Shown one piece after another: positions 41,303-49,005 of a stretch of DNA of 49,005 nucleotides (within the stretch, counting starts at the first letter, position 1; every line of letters starts with the position of its first letter). The DNA comes from PHAA01 sp040217755 (lineage in GTDB: Bacteria > Bacillota > Syntrophomonadia > Syntrophomonadales > Syntrophomonadaceae): NCBI GenBank assembly GCA_040217755.1, contig JBEHWJ010000008.1:1-49005 (forward strand), in the 5' to 3' direction. The translations under genes were made by a program, and so were the position numbers. The notes beneath the pieces were generated by a model that searched no databases, was not told where the DNA came from, and was given only the letters and a program-made list of their open reading frames with translations.

Positions 41303-42337
41303 ATGGATAAGTTGTTTTCATTGATTGAGCGATTTGCCCCGGAAGTGATGGAGATACTGACGGACCGCTATCAGATCTTAAGGCAGGTTCTATATCACCA
41401 GCCCATCGGGCGCCGCCAGCTTGGGCTTAACGTAGGCCAGACCGAGAGAACGGTGCGCACCGAAATCGATCTGCTGAAAAGCCGGGGAGCCTTGCAGACC
41501 ACTCCGGCGGGGATCATGCTTACCGCCTACGGAGAAGAGATGCTGCGGGAAATAGACGAATACGTACCATGGTTACTAAATATCCAAACCCTGGCCGAAC
41601 GGCTGAAGGAACGATTCCATCTCGACGAAGTCATTATAGTCCCGGGTGATTCTTTTCAGAATGAATTTATCAAGCACGACCTTGGCCGGGCCGGAGCCGA
41701 ATTCCTGTTAAAGAAGCTCCATCCCCCATGTATCCTGGCAGTGACCGGGGGCACTACCCTGGCTCAGGTGGCAGATAATATGCGGGAAGGGGTTAACCTC
41801 CACCAGGTTTGTGTAGTGCCGGCCCGGGGAGGATTGGGCGAAAAAGTCGAGCAGCAGGCCGGCAACATCGCAGCCAAGATAGCCGATCGCATAGGAGGAC
41901 AATATCGACTCCTTCATATTCCCGAAATCCTTGAGGAGAGTACGGCCGCAGCCCTGAAAAAAGACATGCATATAAGCGAAGTGGTCAAGACCATAAAATC
42001 TGCCGATATTCTCATGCACGGGATCGGGCCAGCCATCGACATGGCCATTAAACGCGAATTATCACCCGCTGAAGTGGAATACCTGCAAAAAAATGAGGCC
42101 ATGGGTGAAGCGCTTCGATATTATTACGACCGGAGGGGCAAAATAATATTCGAGATTCCCGGCATCGGCCTGGAACGCGAGGATTTGAGCAACATACCCT
42201 TGATCGCGGCTATCGCGGGCGGCAGCAATAAGGCGCACGCGATTAAAGCAGTCTTGAAAAACGGTATCGAGAAGGTGCTGATAACGGACGAGGGCGCAGC
42301 CCAACAAATTATTTATGGAAAGGATGATGATTGTTAA
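41303..42337 (+). CDS. cggR: Central glycolytic genes regulator CggR
   Basis: A 344-residue SorC/DeoR-type repressor. An N-terminal winged helix (YQILRQVLYHQPIGRRQLGLN, then TERTVRTEIDLLKSRG) precedes the sugar-phosphate-binding domain (LAVTGGTTLAQVADNM, VVPARGGLGE, and DILMHGIGPA). In Bacillus, fructose-1,6-bisphosphate relieves its repression of the operon it heads. That arrangement is kept here: operator, cggR, gap, pgk, tpiA, gpmI, eno. The ATG at 41303 has AGGGGAT upstream. The stop codon shares a base with the gap start (TAATG). Confidence 0.95.
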   Translation: MDKLFSLIERFAPEVMEILTDRYQILRQVLYHQPIGRRQLGLNVGQTERTVRTEIDLLKSRGALQTTPAGIMLTAYGEEMLREIDEYVPWLLNIQTLAERLKERFHLDEVIIVPGDSFQNEFIKHDLGRAGAEFLLKKLHPPCILAVTGGTTLAQVADNMREGVNLHQVCVVPARGGLGEKVEQQAGNIAAKIADRIGGQYRLLHIPEILEESTAAALKKDMHISEVVKTIKSADILMHGIGPAIDMAIKRELSPAEVEYLQKNEAMGEALRYYYDRRGKIIFEIPGIGLEREDLSNIPLIAAIAGGSNKAHAIKAVLKNGIEKVLITDEGAAQQIIYGKDDDC

Positions 42338-43344
42338 TGGCATTTAAACTCGCTATCAATGGTTTCGGCCGCATTGGTCGATTGGTGGCCCGCGCCGCCA
42401 TGACCAGGGACGATCTGGAACTGGTGGCTGTAAATGATCTGGGAGATCCCAGGGGGGGCGCGCATTTATTCAAATATGATTCTATCCATGGTACGTTCCC
42501 CGGAGATGTAGTCGTAAAGGGTGATGTGATATCTGCATCCGGCAAACGCTTCCGGTATCTGGCGGAGAAAGAGCCGGAGAAATTACCCTGGAAGGACCTT
42601 GGGGTGCAGATCGTGGTAGAGGGCACCGGCCGGTTCAGGAGTCGTGATAAGGCCTCCAAACATTTAAAAGCCGGAGCCGCCAAGGTGATCATAACCGCAC
42701 CGGGGGAGAACGTGGATCTTACCGTGGTTATGGGGGTCAATAACGACAGATACAATCCCGCCGATCATCACATCCTCTCCAATGCATCCTGCACTACCAA
42801 CTGTCTGGCCCCGGTTGCCAAGGTACTGGTAAAGGAATTCGGGATCGTCAAAGGGATGATGAACACCATCCATTCATACACCAATGATCAACGGGTTTTG
42901 GATCTCGAGCACGATGACCTGCGCCGGGCTCGTGCCGCTGCTCTATCCATGATTCCCACCACTACAGGGGCGGCCAGTGCCATCGGTCTGGTTATTCCGG
43001 AATTGGACGGCAAACTCGATGGTTTATCCATCCGGGTACCGACCCCCAATGTATCCTTGCTGGATTTGACGGTAGAGCTGGAAAAAAGCACCGCCGTCTC
43101 AGCTATCAATGAGGCCTATAAAAATGCCGCGGCTACCTATCTTAAAGGGATATTGAAATATACCGAGGTTCCGCTGGTCTCACACGACTATAACGACGAA
43201 GTGCATTCTGCCGTAGTCGATGGTTTATTGACCATGATGATGGGCGACAGAATGGCCAAAGTTATCGCCTGGTACGACAATGAATGGGCTTATTCCCTGA
43301 GGGTGCTGGATCTGGCCGCCTATATCGCCGCGCGGGGCATATAA
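42337..43344 (+). CDS. gap: Glyceraldehyde-3-phosphate dehydrogenase, type I
   Basis: Oxidises glyceraldehyde-3-phosphate to 1,3-bisphosphoglycerate with NAD(P); 335 residues. The Rossmann motif INGFGRIGRLVARA opens the protein, the catalytic cysteine is C152 (ASCTTNCLAP), and the C-terminal WYDNEWAYSLRVLDL is standard. The residue after the second beta strand is Asn-Asp (AVNDLGDP), typical for NAD-preferring or dual-use forms. ATG 42337 is chosen; it overlaps the cggR stop by one base. An in-frame TTG at 42331 lies inside cggR and is less likely. Confidence 0.97.
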   Translation: MAFKLAINGFGRIGRLVARAAMTRDDLELVAVNDLGDPRGGAHLFKYDSIHGTFPGDVVVKGDVISASGKRFRYLAEKEPEKLPWKDLGVQIVVEGTGRFRSRDKASKHLKAGAAKVIITAPGENVDLTVVMGVNNDRYNPADHHILSNASCTTNCLAPVAKVLVKEFGIVKGMMNTIHSYTNDQRVLDLEHDDLRRARAAALSMIPTTTGAASAIGLVIPELDGKLDGLSIRVPTPNVSLLDLTVELEKSTAVSAINEAYKNAAATYLKGILKYTEVPLVSHDYNDEVHSAVVDGLLTMMMGDRMAKVIAWYDNEWAYSLRVLDLAAYIAARGI

Positions 43345-43419
43345 CTGAGCCGTCCGGATGAGGTCTTTAAATTCTGAATATATTTGTGCTGGTTAACCAA
43401 AACCGGAGGAGGACGCTGA

Positions 43420-44592
43420 ATGAGAACTATCAGGGATATAGATCCCAGTGACAAGCGGGTATTGATGAGGGTTGATTTCAATGTACCTATGGATGATGAT
43501 GGTAAAATTATCGATGATACCAAGATGACCGCAGCTATCCCGACCATAACCTACCTGCTGGAGCGCGGGGCGCGCCTGGTATTGATGAGTCATCTCGGTC
43601 GTCCCAAAGCGAAACCGGATCCGGCTTTCAGTCTTAGACCGGTTGCGGTGCGTTTAGGGGAACTGCTGAAGAAAGAGGTTATGATGGCCGATGACTGTGT
43701 GGGGCCAGCAGTCGAAGCGTTGGCCGCCGCATTGGGTCCGGGACAGGTTATGATGCTGGAGAATGTCCGCTTTCATGGCGGCGAGGAAAAAAATGATCCC
43801 GAATTTTCCAGACAACTGGCCCGGCTGGGTGATGTTTTCGTAAACGATGCCTTTGGAAGTGCCCACCGGGCTCACTCCTCCACCGTCGGTGTAGCAGATT
43901 ACCTGCCGTCTTATGCCGGTTTCCTGCTGGAGACGGAAGTAAAGATGCTCAGAAAGGTACTCGAGTACCCCCAGCCTCCCCGGATGGCCATATTGGGAGG
44001 GGCCAAGGTAAAGGACAAACTGGGGTTAATCAGGAACCTGCTGAACAAATTCGACATCCTGCTGGTAGCCGGAGGAATCGGTAACACCTTTCTGGCCGCC
44101 CGAGGTATGAAGGTAGGCGAATCATTGCACGAACCCGAGTTTTTGGCGGAGTGCCGTGAAATCCTGGAGATGGCTGATAATAAGCACAAGCATATTTTAA
44201 TGCCGGTGGATGTGGTGGTGACCGATAAAATATCCGCGCAATCCCAGACCAATATTGTCGATATCGACGCCATGCCCCAGGATATGATGATCGCAGATAT
44301 CGGCCCCAAGACTGTCAAGGGTTTTGCCATGGCTATCGGGAAAGCCAAAACCATTATTTGGAATGGACCGGTTGGGGTTTACGAGTACCCCCAGTTTGCC
44401 CACGGTACTGAAGCCATCGCCAAAGCGATAGCCTTTTCAGAAGCGGTGAGCGTGATCGGCGGAGGAGATTCGGCGGCGGCTATACAAAAACTGGGTTTGG
44501 AGAAATACATCACCCATATTTCCACCGGGGGCGGTGCTACGCTGGAATTCCTGGAGGGGATCGAATTACCCGGGGTTAAGATTTGCGAATAG
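43420..44592 (+). CDS. pgk: Phosphoglycerate kinase
   Basis: Makes ATP and 3-phosphoglycerate from 1,3-bisphosphoglycerate; 390 residues, normal bacterial length. The N-terminal RVDFNVPMDDDGKI, the substrate-binding LMSHLGRPK and the C-terminal nucleotide-binding STGGGATLEFLEG are clear. It starts at ATG 43420 after GGAGGAGG. A 75-base gap from gap is the longest in the operon; I see no terminator in it. Confidence 0.97.
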   Translation: MRTIRDIDPSDKRVLMRVDFNVPMDDDGKIIDDTKMTAAIPTITYLLERGARLVLMSHLGRPKAKPDPAFSLRPVAVRLGELLKKEVMMADDCVGPAVEALAAALGPGQVMMLENVRFHGGEEKNDPEFSRQLARLGDVFVNDAFGSAHRAHSSTVGVADYLPSYAGFLLETEVKMLRKVLEYPQPPRMAILGGAKVKDKLGLIRNLLNKFDILLVAGGIGNTFLAARGMKVGESLHEPEFLAECREILEMADNKHKHILMPVDVVVTDKISAQSQTNIVDIDAMPQDMMIADIGPKTVKGFAMAIGKAKTIIWNGPVGVYEYPQFAHGTEAIAKAIAFSEAVSVIGGGDSAAAIQKLGLEKYITHISTGGGATLEFLEGIELPGVKICE

Positions 44593-44609
44593 AGGGAAAG
44601 GTTTTCAAA

Positions 44610-45362
44610 ATGAAAAGACTGCTGATTGCCGCCAATTGGAAAATGAATAAGACCGTTGGTGAGGCAGCCCGGTACATAGAGGATTTTGTGCCGAGGGTGG
44701 CGGGTTGGGATAAGGCGGAGACGGTGATCTGCCCCCCGTTTACATGTCTGCCTTATTTAAGCGAGGTTTTGCAGCATACCCATATCCATCTGGGGGCCCA
44801 GAATATATTTTGGGAAGCCAAGGGCGCATTTACCGGTGAGATTTCGGCAGCCATGCTGCTCGATTTGCACTGCCGGTACGTCATCGTCGGCCATTCGGAA
44901 CGGCGGCAATTAATGGGCGAAAGTGATGAGGACGTCAATCGCAAACTTAAATCAGCCAGTAGTGCAGGGCTGACCCCCATCTTTTGCGTGGGCGAAACCC
45001 TGCCGGAGAGGGAAGGCGGCCGGGCCCGGGCGGTAGTCCAACGACAATTGGAGCAGGGCTTGCAAGGATTGGACATTCAGAACCTGGTGATTGCCTATGA
45101 ACCGGTGTGGGCCATTGGGACCGGCCTGAACGCCAGTCCGGCGGATGCCCAGGATATGTGTGGATATATTAGGAACAGTCTGAGCGGGTCAAGAGGTCGG
45201 TCATGGGCAGCTTCGATACTCATCCTCTATGGTGGAAGCGTTACCGCCCAAAATATCCGGGATTTCGTGGAACAGCCGGATATAAACGGTGCCCTGGTAG
45301 GTGGGGCCAGTCTTGATCCTGAACAATTCGCCAGAATAGTGAGGTTGAATACGGATGCCTGA
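44610..45362 (+). CDS. tpiA: Triosephosphate isomerase
   Basis: Interconverts dihydroxyacetone phosphate and glyceraldehyde-3-phosphate; 250 residues. The catalytic residues are K11 (AANWKMN), a histidine in IVGHSERRQ and a glutamate in AYEPVWAIGTG; the phosphate-binding ILYGGSV is near the C-terminus. ATG 44610 is chosen because GAGGGAAAGG precedes it and the protein begins at the conserved N-terminus; in-frame TTG 44583 lies in pgk. The stop overlaps the next start by 8 bases. Confidence 0.97.
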   Translation: MKRLLIAANWKMNKTVGEAARYIEDFVPRVAGWDKAETVICPPFTCLPYLSEVLQHTHIHLGAQNIFWEAKGAFTGEISAAMLLDLHCRYVIVGHSERRQLMGESDEDVNRKLKSASSAGLTPIFCVGETLPEREGGRARAVVQRQLEQGLQGLDIQNLVIAYEPVWAIGTGLNASPADAQDMCGYIRNSLSGSRGRSWAASILILYGGSVTAQNIRDFVEQPDINGALVGGASLDPEQFARIVRLNTDA

Positions 45363-46893
45363 AAAGCCGATGGTGTTAATGATACTGGATGGTTGGGGTC
45401 AGCGTCGTCCATGTGAAGACAATGCCATCTCCTGTGCCAATCCGGTCCATTTTAATTGCCTGCAGGACAAATATCCGCATACCCTATTGGAGTGCTCGGG
45501 ATATTCGGTAGGACTGCCCCGTGGCCAGATGGGCAATTCAGAAGTGGGCCATCTCAACATCGGTGCCGGCCGGATCGTCTATCAGGAAATAACCAGGATA
45601 TGCCAGGCGATCGAGGATGGCTCCTTTTTTCGGAATCAGGAACTGATCAAAGCGGTACATCATGCCCGCCAACAGGGAGGCAGCGTGCACCTGATGGGTT
45701 TGGTTTCCGACGGGGGAGTACATAGCGATCTCAGCCACCTGTTCGCTTTATTGCAGCTCTGCAAAAATGAAGGGGCGGACAAGGTTTACGTACACGCGTT
45801 TCTGGACGGAAGGGATGTGGCTCCTCAGAGCGCCCTGAAGTATATCAATGCCCTGGAAGAAAAAATGAAGGAGTTGGAGGTCGGCAGTATCGCGACATTA
45901 GGCGGCCGGTTTTACGGTATGGACCGCGACAACCGCTGGGAAAGGATAGCGAAGGCCTACAACGCCATGGTATTGGGGGAGGGTCGCAAAGCGCCTTCAG
46001 CCCAGGCGGCCATAACGGCCAGTTATGAGGATCGTATAACCGATGAATTTATGGAGCCGGTAGTAATAGTGGACCACCAGGGCCAACCGATAGCTGCCAT
46101 AAAGGATGGAGACAGCGTCATTTTCTTTAATTTCCGGGCTGACCGGGCTCGCCAGATCAGTCATTCCCTGGTGGATGAGCACCTGGAATACTTCCCGCGT
46201 CGGGTGTGGCCATCCATCCATTTCGTATGCATGACCCAGTATGATGTGGACCTTGAAGCTGCGGTGGCTTTCCGACCGCAGAACCTCACCAATACACTGG
46301 GGGAAGTATTATCGCAGCATGGGTTAAAGCAGCTGCGTATAGCCGAGACTGAGAAATATGCCCATCTCACTTTCTTCTTTAATGGCGGCGTGGAGGAGCC
46401 GGAACCGGGGGAGGAACGGATCCTGATCCCTTCACCCAAGATAGCCACCTATAACCTGCAGCCGGCGATGAGTGCTCGGGAAATCACCAGCCGAACGCTG
46501 GCGGAAATAGATCGGGATTACTACGATGTGGTTTTCATGAACTACGCCAATGCGGATATGGTAGGCCATACCGGAATTCTGGCGGCGGCGGTGGAAGCCA
46601 TAAAGGTCCTGGATGAATGCCTGGCGCAGATAGCCGCCCGGGTGTTGAGCAAGGGCGGAATCCTGCTGATAACGGCCGACCATGGTAATGCTGAAATGAT
46701 GGTGGGTGAGAGCGGCGTCCCCTTCACAGCTCATACCACCGGCAAAGTCCCCTTCATACTCGTTTCGGATGCGCACCAGGGCCGGCCCTTGAGGGAGGGG
46801 GGGTCTTTACGTGATATCGCCCCAACCCTGCTCAGCTTGCTGGGGATACCGATACCCGGCGAGATGACGGGTACCCCTTTGACCCAATTGTAG
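45355..46893 (+). CDS. gpmI: Phosphoglycerate mutase, 2,3-bisphosphoglycerate-independent
   Basis: The manganese-dependent mutase that converts 3- to 2-phosphoglycerate; 512 residues. The first metal site is LDGWG near the N-terminus, the catalytic serine is S62 (GNSEVGHLNIGAGR), and later metal ligands are visible in NYANADMVGHTG and TADHGNAE. It overlaps tpiA by 8 bases and so is translationally coupled to it. Confidence 0.97.
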   Translation: MPEKPMVLMILDGWGQRRPCEDNAISCANPVHFNCLQDKYPHTLLECSGYSVGLPRGQMGNSEVGHLNIGAGRIVYQEITRICQAIEDGSFFRNQELIKAVHHARQQGGSVHLMGLVSDGGVHSDLSHLFALLQLCKNEGADKVYVHAFLDGRDVAPQSALKYINALEEKMKELEVGSIATLGGRFYGMDRDNRWERIAKAYNAMVLGEGRKAPSAQAAITASYEDRITDEFMEPVVIVDHQGQPIAAIKDGDSVIFFNFRADRARQISHSLVDEHLEYFPRRVWPSIHFVCMTQYDVDLEAAVAFRPQNLTNTLGEVLSQHGLKQLRIAETEKYAHLTFFFNGGVEEPEPGEERILIPSPKIATYNLQPAMSAREITSRTLAEIDRDYYDVVFMNYANADMVGHTGILAAAVEAIKVLDECLAQIAARVLSKGGILLITADHGNAEMMVGESGVPFTAHTTGKVPFILVSDAHQGRPLREGGSLRDIAPTLLSLLGIPIPGEMTGTPLTQL

Positions 46894-46932
46894 AGACTCT
46901 AGATTCAATAACTTTGGAAGGAGCAAGTTTGG

Positions 46933-48219
46933 ATGAGTACTATTATTGACGTATTTGCCCGGGAGGTCCTTGATTCCAGGGGTAACCCCACCGTTGAGGT
47001 AGAGGTGGTGCTGGAGGATGGCAGTACCGGAGTGGCCATGGTACCTTCAGGAGCATCGACCGGTGCTCACGAGGCGGTCGAGTTGAGGGACGGCGACCCC
47101 AACCGTTATGGTGGCAAAGGAGTGCTGCAAGCGGTCAAGAATGTAAACGATATCATCGCCCCTGAAGTGATCGGCATGGATACCCTGCATCAGATCGACA
47201 TCGATACCCTGATGATCGACCTGGACGGTACCCCCAACAAGGGCAAATTGGGCGCTAATGCCATACTGGGCGTGTCCCTGGCGGTCGCCCGGGCCGCGGC
47301 CGCCTATCTTAATATGCCTTTATACCAGTACATCGGCGGCCTAAATGCCAAGCAATTGCCGGTGCCGATAATGAACATTCTGAACGGGGGCAAACACGCC
47401 GACAATAATGTAGACATCCAGGAATTCATGGTTGTTCCCTGTGGTGCCCCCACCTTTGCGGAAGGCCTGCGTATGGGGGTTGAGGTTTACCATTCCCTCA
47501 AAAAGGTGCTGGCGGATAGGGGATTGGCCACATCAGTAGGGGATGAAGGGGGATTCGCGCCCAACCTGCCTTCCAATGAAGCCGCTCTCGATGTGATTAT
47601 GGAGGCTATCGACAGGGCCGGCTATGCGGCCGGGACCGATATCTGTCTGGCGGTTGATGTAGCCGCCACCGAATTGTATAAGGACGGCAAGTACCACCTG
47701 GCCGGGAACAATCTGGTTCTCAACCCGGACGAGATGGTGGATTTCTACGAGCAGCTGACCCAGAAATATCCCTTGATTTCCATTGAAGACGGGCTGGCGG
47801 AAGATGATTGGGAGGGGTGGAAAAAGCTTACCGACCGCATCGGCGCCCGGGTGCAACTGGTGGGAGACGACCTATTTGTCACCAACTCACAGCGACTGGC
47901 GCAGGGGATTGAAGCGGGGGTCTGCAACAGCATCCTTATAAAGCTCAATCAGATCGGCACCCTGACCGAGACACTGGATACCATCGAACTGGCCAAGCGG
48001 CACGGTTACACCTGTGTGATCTCGCATCGCTCCGGTGAAACCGAGGATTCCACCATGGCCGATGTTGCAGTAGCGGTAAATGCCGGTCAGATCAAGAGCG
48101 GGGCCCCGGCCCGCACCGACCGGATTGCCAAGTACAACCGACTGCTGCGGATCGAGGAAGAGTTGGATATGTTCGCCATATACCCGGGGCGTAAGACCTT
48201 CTACAACCTGGAACGATAG
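46933..48219 (+). CDS. eno: Enolase
   Basis: Dehydrates 2-phosphoglycerate to phosphoenolpyruvate; 428 residues. The N-terminal AREVLDSRGNPTVEVEV, magnesium-site stretch LISIEDGLAEDDW with VGDDLFVTN, catalytic-lysine region LIKLNQIGTLTETL and SHRSGETED signature are all intact. It closes the cggR operon. The ATG at 46933 follows GGAGC. The next gene, secG, has its own promoter. Confidence 0.98.
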   Translation: MSTIIDVFAREVLDSRGNPTVEVEVVLEDGSTGVAMVPSGASTGAHEAVELRDGDPNRYGGKGVLQAVKNVNDIIAPEVIGMDTLHQIDIDTLMIDLDGTPNKGKLGANAILGVSLAVARAAAAYLNMPLYQYIGGLNAKQLPVPIMNILNGGKHADNNVDIQEFMVVPCGAPTFAEGLRMGVEVYHSLKKVLADRGLATSVGDEGGFAPNLPSNEAALDVIMEAIDRAGYAAGTDICLAVDVAATELYKDGKYHLAGNNLVLNPDEMVDFYEQLTQKYPLISIEDGLAEDDWEGWKKLTDRIGARVQLVGDDLFVTNSQRLAQGIEAGVCNSILIKLNQIGTLTETLDTIELAKRHGYTCVISHRSGETEDSTMADVAVAVNAGQIKSGAPARTDRIAKYNRLLRIEEELDMFAIYPGRKTFYNLER

Positions 48220-48225
48220 TAAATC

Positions 48226-48255
48226 TTGAACAACCCGTTTATATTGTGTTACAAT
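48226..48255 (+). promoter_or_regulatory. Promoter for secG
   Basis: TTGAAC (48226-48231) and TACAAT (48250-48255) are 18 bases apart, between the eno stop and secG. Confidence 0.6.
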
Positions 48256-48297
48256 GTAATGCGGCTTTAGGGAAGATGACGAAAGGAGGTTCCAAAG

Positions 48298-48525
48298 GTG
48301 GTTAGGACGATATTTCTTATTCTGCAGTTCATCACTGCTCTGGGCTTAATCTTTACAGTCCTGATGCAAGAAGGCAAGAGTGCCGGATTGTCGGGAAGCA
48401 TTGCCGGTGGAGCAGATATGATCTTCGGGAAGAAAAAGGGTGTAGATGAACTGTTCGCCAAGATAACAGCTTATCTGGCCGCCTTTTTTTTAATATTTAC
48501 CATGATTGTCGCCATGCTGAGCTAA
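48298..48525 (+). CDS. secG: Preprotein translocase subunit SecG
   Basis: The small two-helix subunit of the SecYEG channel that helps SecA-driven export; 75 residues. Helices are at about 3-22 (IFLILQFITALGLIFTVLM) and 53-73, with the conserved loop QEGKSAGLSGSIAGGADMIFG, here 20 residues or so, between them. The start is GTG at 48298, with AAAGGAGG about 8 bases upstream. It follows eno, as near-neighbour genes do in other Firmicutes. Confidence 0.95.
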   Translation: MVRTIFLILQFITALGLIFTVLMQEGKSAGLSGSIAGGADMIFGKKKGVDELFAKITAYLAAFFLIFTMIVAMLS

Positions 48526-48620
48526 AAGGCAGGACGATGCAGGTAGTAAAAGCCTCGGGTTATCTTAATCCAAGCCTGGACGGGTTGCAGGAGCCAAATC
48601 CACCAGTTACTCTTATCAAA

Positions 48621-48749
48621 CCCGGTTTAGCAACCGGTGGGCCGCAAGGCTACATATATAAGAGAATCTCACTGACAGTCTGAGGTAATAGTATGAATGC
48701 TATTGGAAGTAGCCTTCATACTATTATGATGCTGGGGATAAACAGCATC
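48621..48749 (+). ncRNA. Structured leader RNA upstream of the membrane pyrophosphatase gene (unidentified)
   Basis: The 260 bases from secG to the next gene contain several paired elements. CCGGTT-TAGC-AACCGG (48622-48637) is a tight hairpin. AAGGCTAC (48646-48653) is complementary to GTAGCCTT (48709-48716). A perfect 12-bp stem, TAATAGTATGAA (48686-48697) with TTCATACTATTA (48715-48726), overlaps that second arm by two bases, and its loop contains the rest, so the pairings would form a pseudoknot or compete. GATGCTG (48728-48734) and CAGCATC (48743-48749) form a third hairpin. No T-run follows. This looks like a regulatory leader, but I cannot name a known class; no tRNA fold was found here. 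Confidence 0.45.
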
Positions 48750-48785
48750 GAACAAGAAAACGATTATAAGGAAGTGAAATCGCCA

Positions 48786-49005
48786 ATGAACCTTCAGTCC
48801 AACCGAATTCTGCAGCCGGTAATAGTCTTTATGGCGGCTCTGGCTATAGTGCTTCTGACTCCATCGCTGGCAGCCGCTGGTGAGGCCAACCTGGTCATTC
48901 CGGAGTTAAGCGCTGCCCAGAACAGCCTGCTTTATACAGGCATACTGGTGTGTGTACTGGGCATGTTCTTCGGATACTATCAATTTACCAGAGTTACTAA
49001 ACTGA
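48786..49005 (+). CDS. hppA: Membrane-bound ion-translocating pyrophosphatase, 3' end missing
   Basis: The first 73 codons of a gene cut by the window end. It starts at ATG 48786, after AAGGAAGTGAAATCGCC. A signal-like hydrophobic stretch (about residues 10-31, VIVFMAALAIVLLTPSLAAA) is followed by AAQNSLLYTGILVCVLGMFFGYYQFTRVTKL, given here in brief as the region 44-73. That second helix with its short LGMFFGYYQF run is characteristic of the N-terminus of membrane pyrophosphatases, which pump protons or sodium ions using pyrophosphate. The catalytic motifs lie outside the window, so proton versus sodium specificity cannot be judged. Energy-limited anaerobes often carry this enzyme. Confidence 0.75.
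   Translation, partial: MNLQSNRILQPVIVFMAALAIVLLTPSLAAAGEANLVIPELSAAQNSLLYTGILVCVLGMFFGYYQFTRVTKL

Noticed and set aside
48541..48640. A tRNA or tmRNA gene after secG
   Set aside because: I could not find an acceptor stem, anticodon arm and T-arm in the right order, nor tmRNA end sequences.
48611..48725. A bona fide c-di-GMP-I (GEMM) riboswitch
   Set aside because: Only the GGGnCGCAAnGC stretch resembles the class; the GNRA-type loop and the flanking GGC/GCC pairing are missing, so it is only listed as an unidentified structured leader.
1..49005. CRISPR arrays, insertion sequences or integrated mobile elements
   Set aside because: I saw no regularly spaced repeats, transposase motifs or flanking direct repeats; the gene content is mostly conserved housekeeping.

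Overview
The window is a gene-dense stretch of a bacterial chromosome with a middling-to-high GC content by eye. About 37 protein-coding genes, two of them cut by the window ends, all lie on the + strand. No tRNA, rRNA, CRISPR array or insertion sequence was recognised. Gene content and order point to a Clostridia-type Firmicute: comFC, long-form hpf, secA, prfB, ftsEX, an M23 peptidase, a ctp protease, a MinJ-like PDZ protein, uvrBA, rapZ, whiA, rpoN, then cggR-gap-pgk-tpiA-gpmI-eno and secG. This broadly follows an order known from Bacillus subtilis. The redox cluster, the membrane pyrophosphatase and the DUF362 ferredoxin suggest an anaerobe. A syntrophic Clostridium relative (Syntrophomonas type) is my inference, not something shown directly.

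Layout. (1) 1-4655: an RND efflux adaptor (5' end missing), its RND pump and a TetR regulator. (2) 4702-7394: UDP-GlcNAc 2-epimerase and a phosphohexomutase, for cell-envelope sugar precursors. (3) 7395-9177: a small membrane ORF, comFC and a zinc-ribbon protein, each with nearby promoter or hairpin signals. (4) 9270-13604: ribosome hibernation factor, secA and prfB, the last with an intact programmed +1 frameshift. (5) 13617-15458: a split transketolase. (6) 15600-22163: a cell-division and envelope block (ftsE, ftsX, M23 peptidase, ctp, MinJ-like protein), then an unusual tandem P-loop protein. (7) 22383-35055: uvrB, uvrA, a three-gene NuoE/NuoF/NuoG-like redox cluster, and uvrC. (8) 35237-37821: a YvlD-like membrane protein behind a long perfect palindrome, a DUF362 ferredoxin protein and a sugar-phosphate isomerase. 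(9) 37944-41188: rapZ, whiA and rpoN. (10) 41185-48219: the CggR-controlled lower-glycolysis operon. (11) 48226-49005: secG, a structured untranslated leader, and the start of a membrane pyrophosphatase gene.

The most unusual content is the redox cluster at 27440-33267. It sits between uvrA and uvrC and ends 6 bases before uvrC. Its third gene encodes a 1169-residue fusion of a [2Fe-2S] domain, a GltD/NfnB-type FAD oxidoreductase, two [4Fe-4S] ferredoxin motifs and a shortened molybdopterin-oxidoreductase domain with no recognisable catalytic Cys/Sec. With the NuoE- and NuoF-like partners, this predicts a soluble complex with two nucleotide-binding flavin sites and many Fe-S clusters, possibly an electron-bifurcating or transhydrogenase-like device. 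Other notable points are the structured leader before the pyrophosphatase gene, the 24-bp palindrome before the yvlD-like gene, a textbook CggR operator, and a P-loop protein whose second Walker A motif has lost its lysine.
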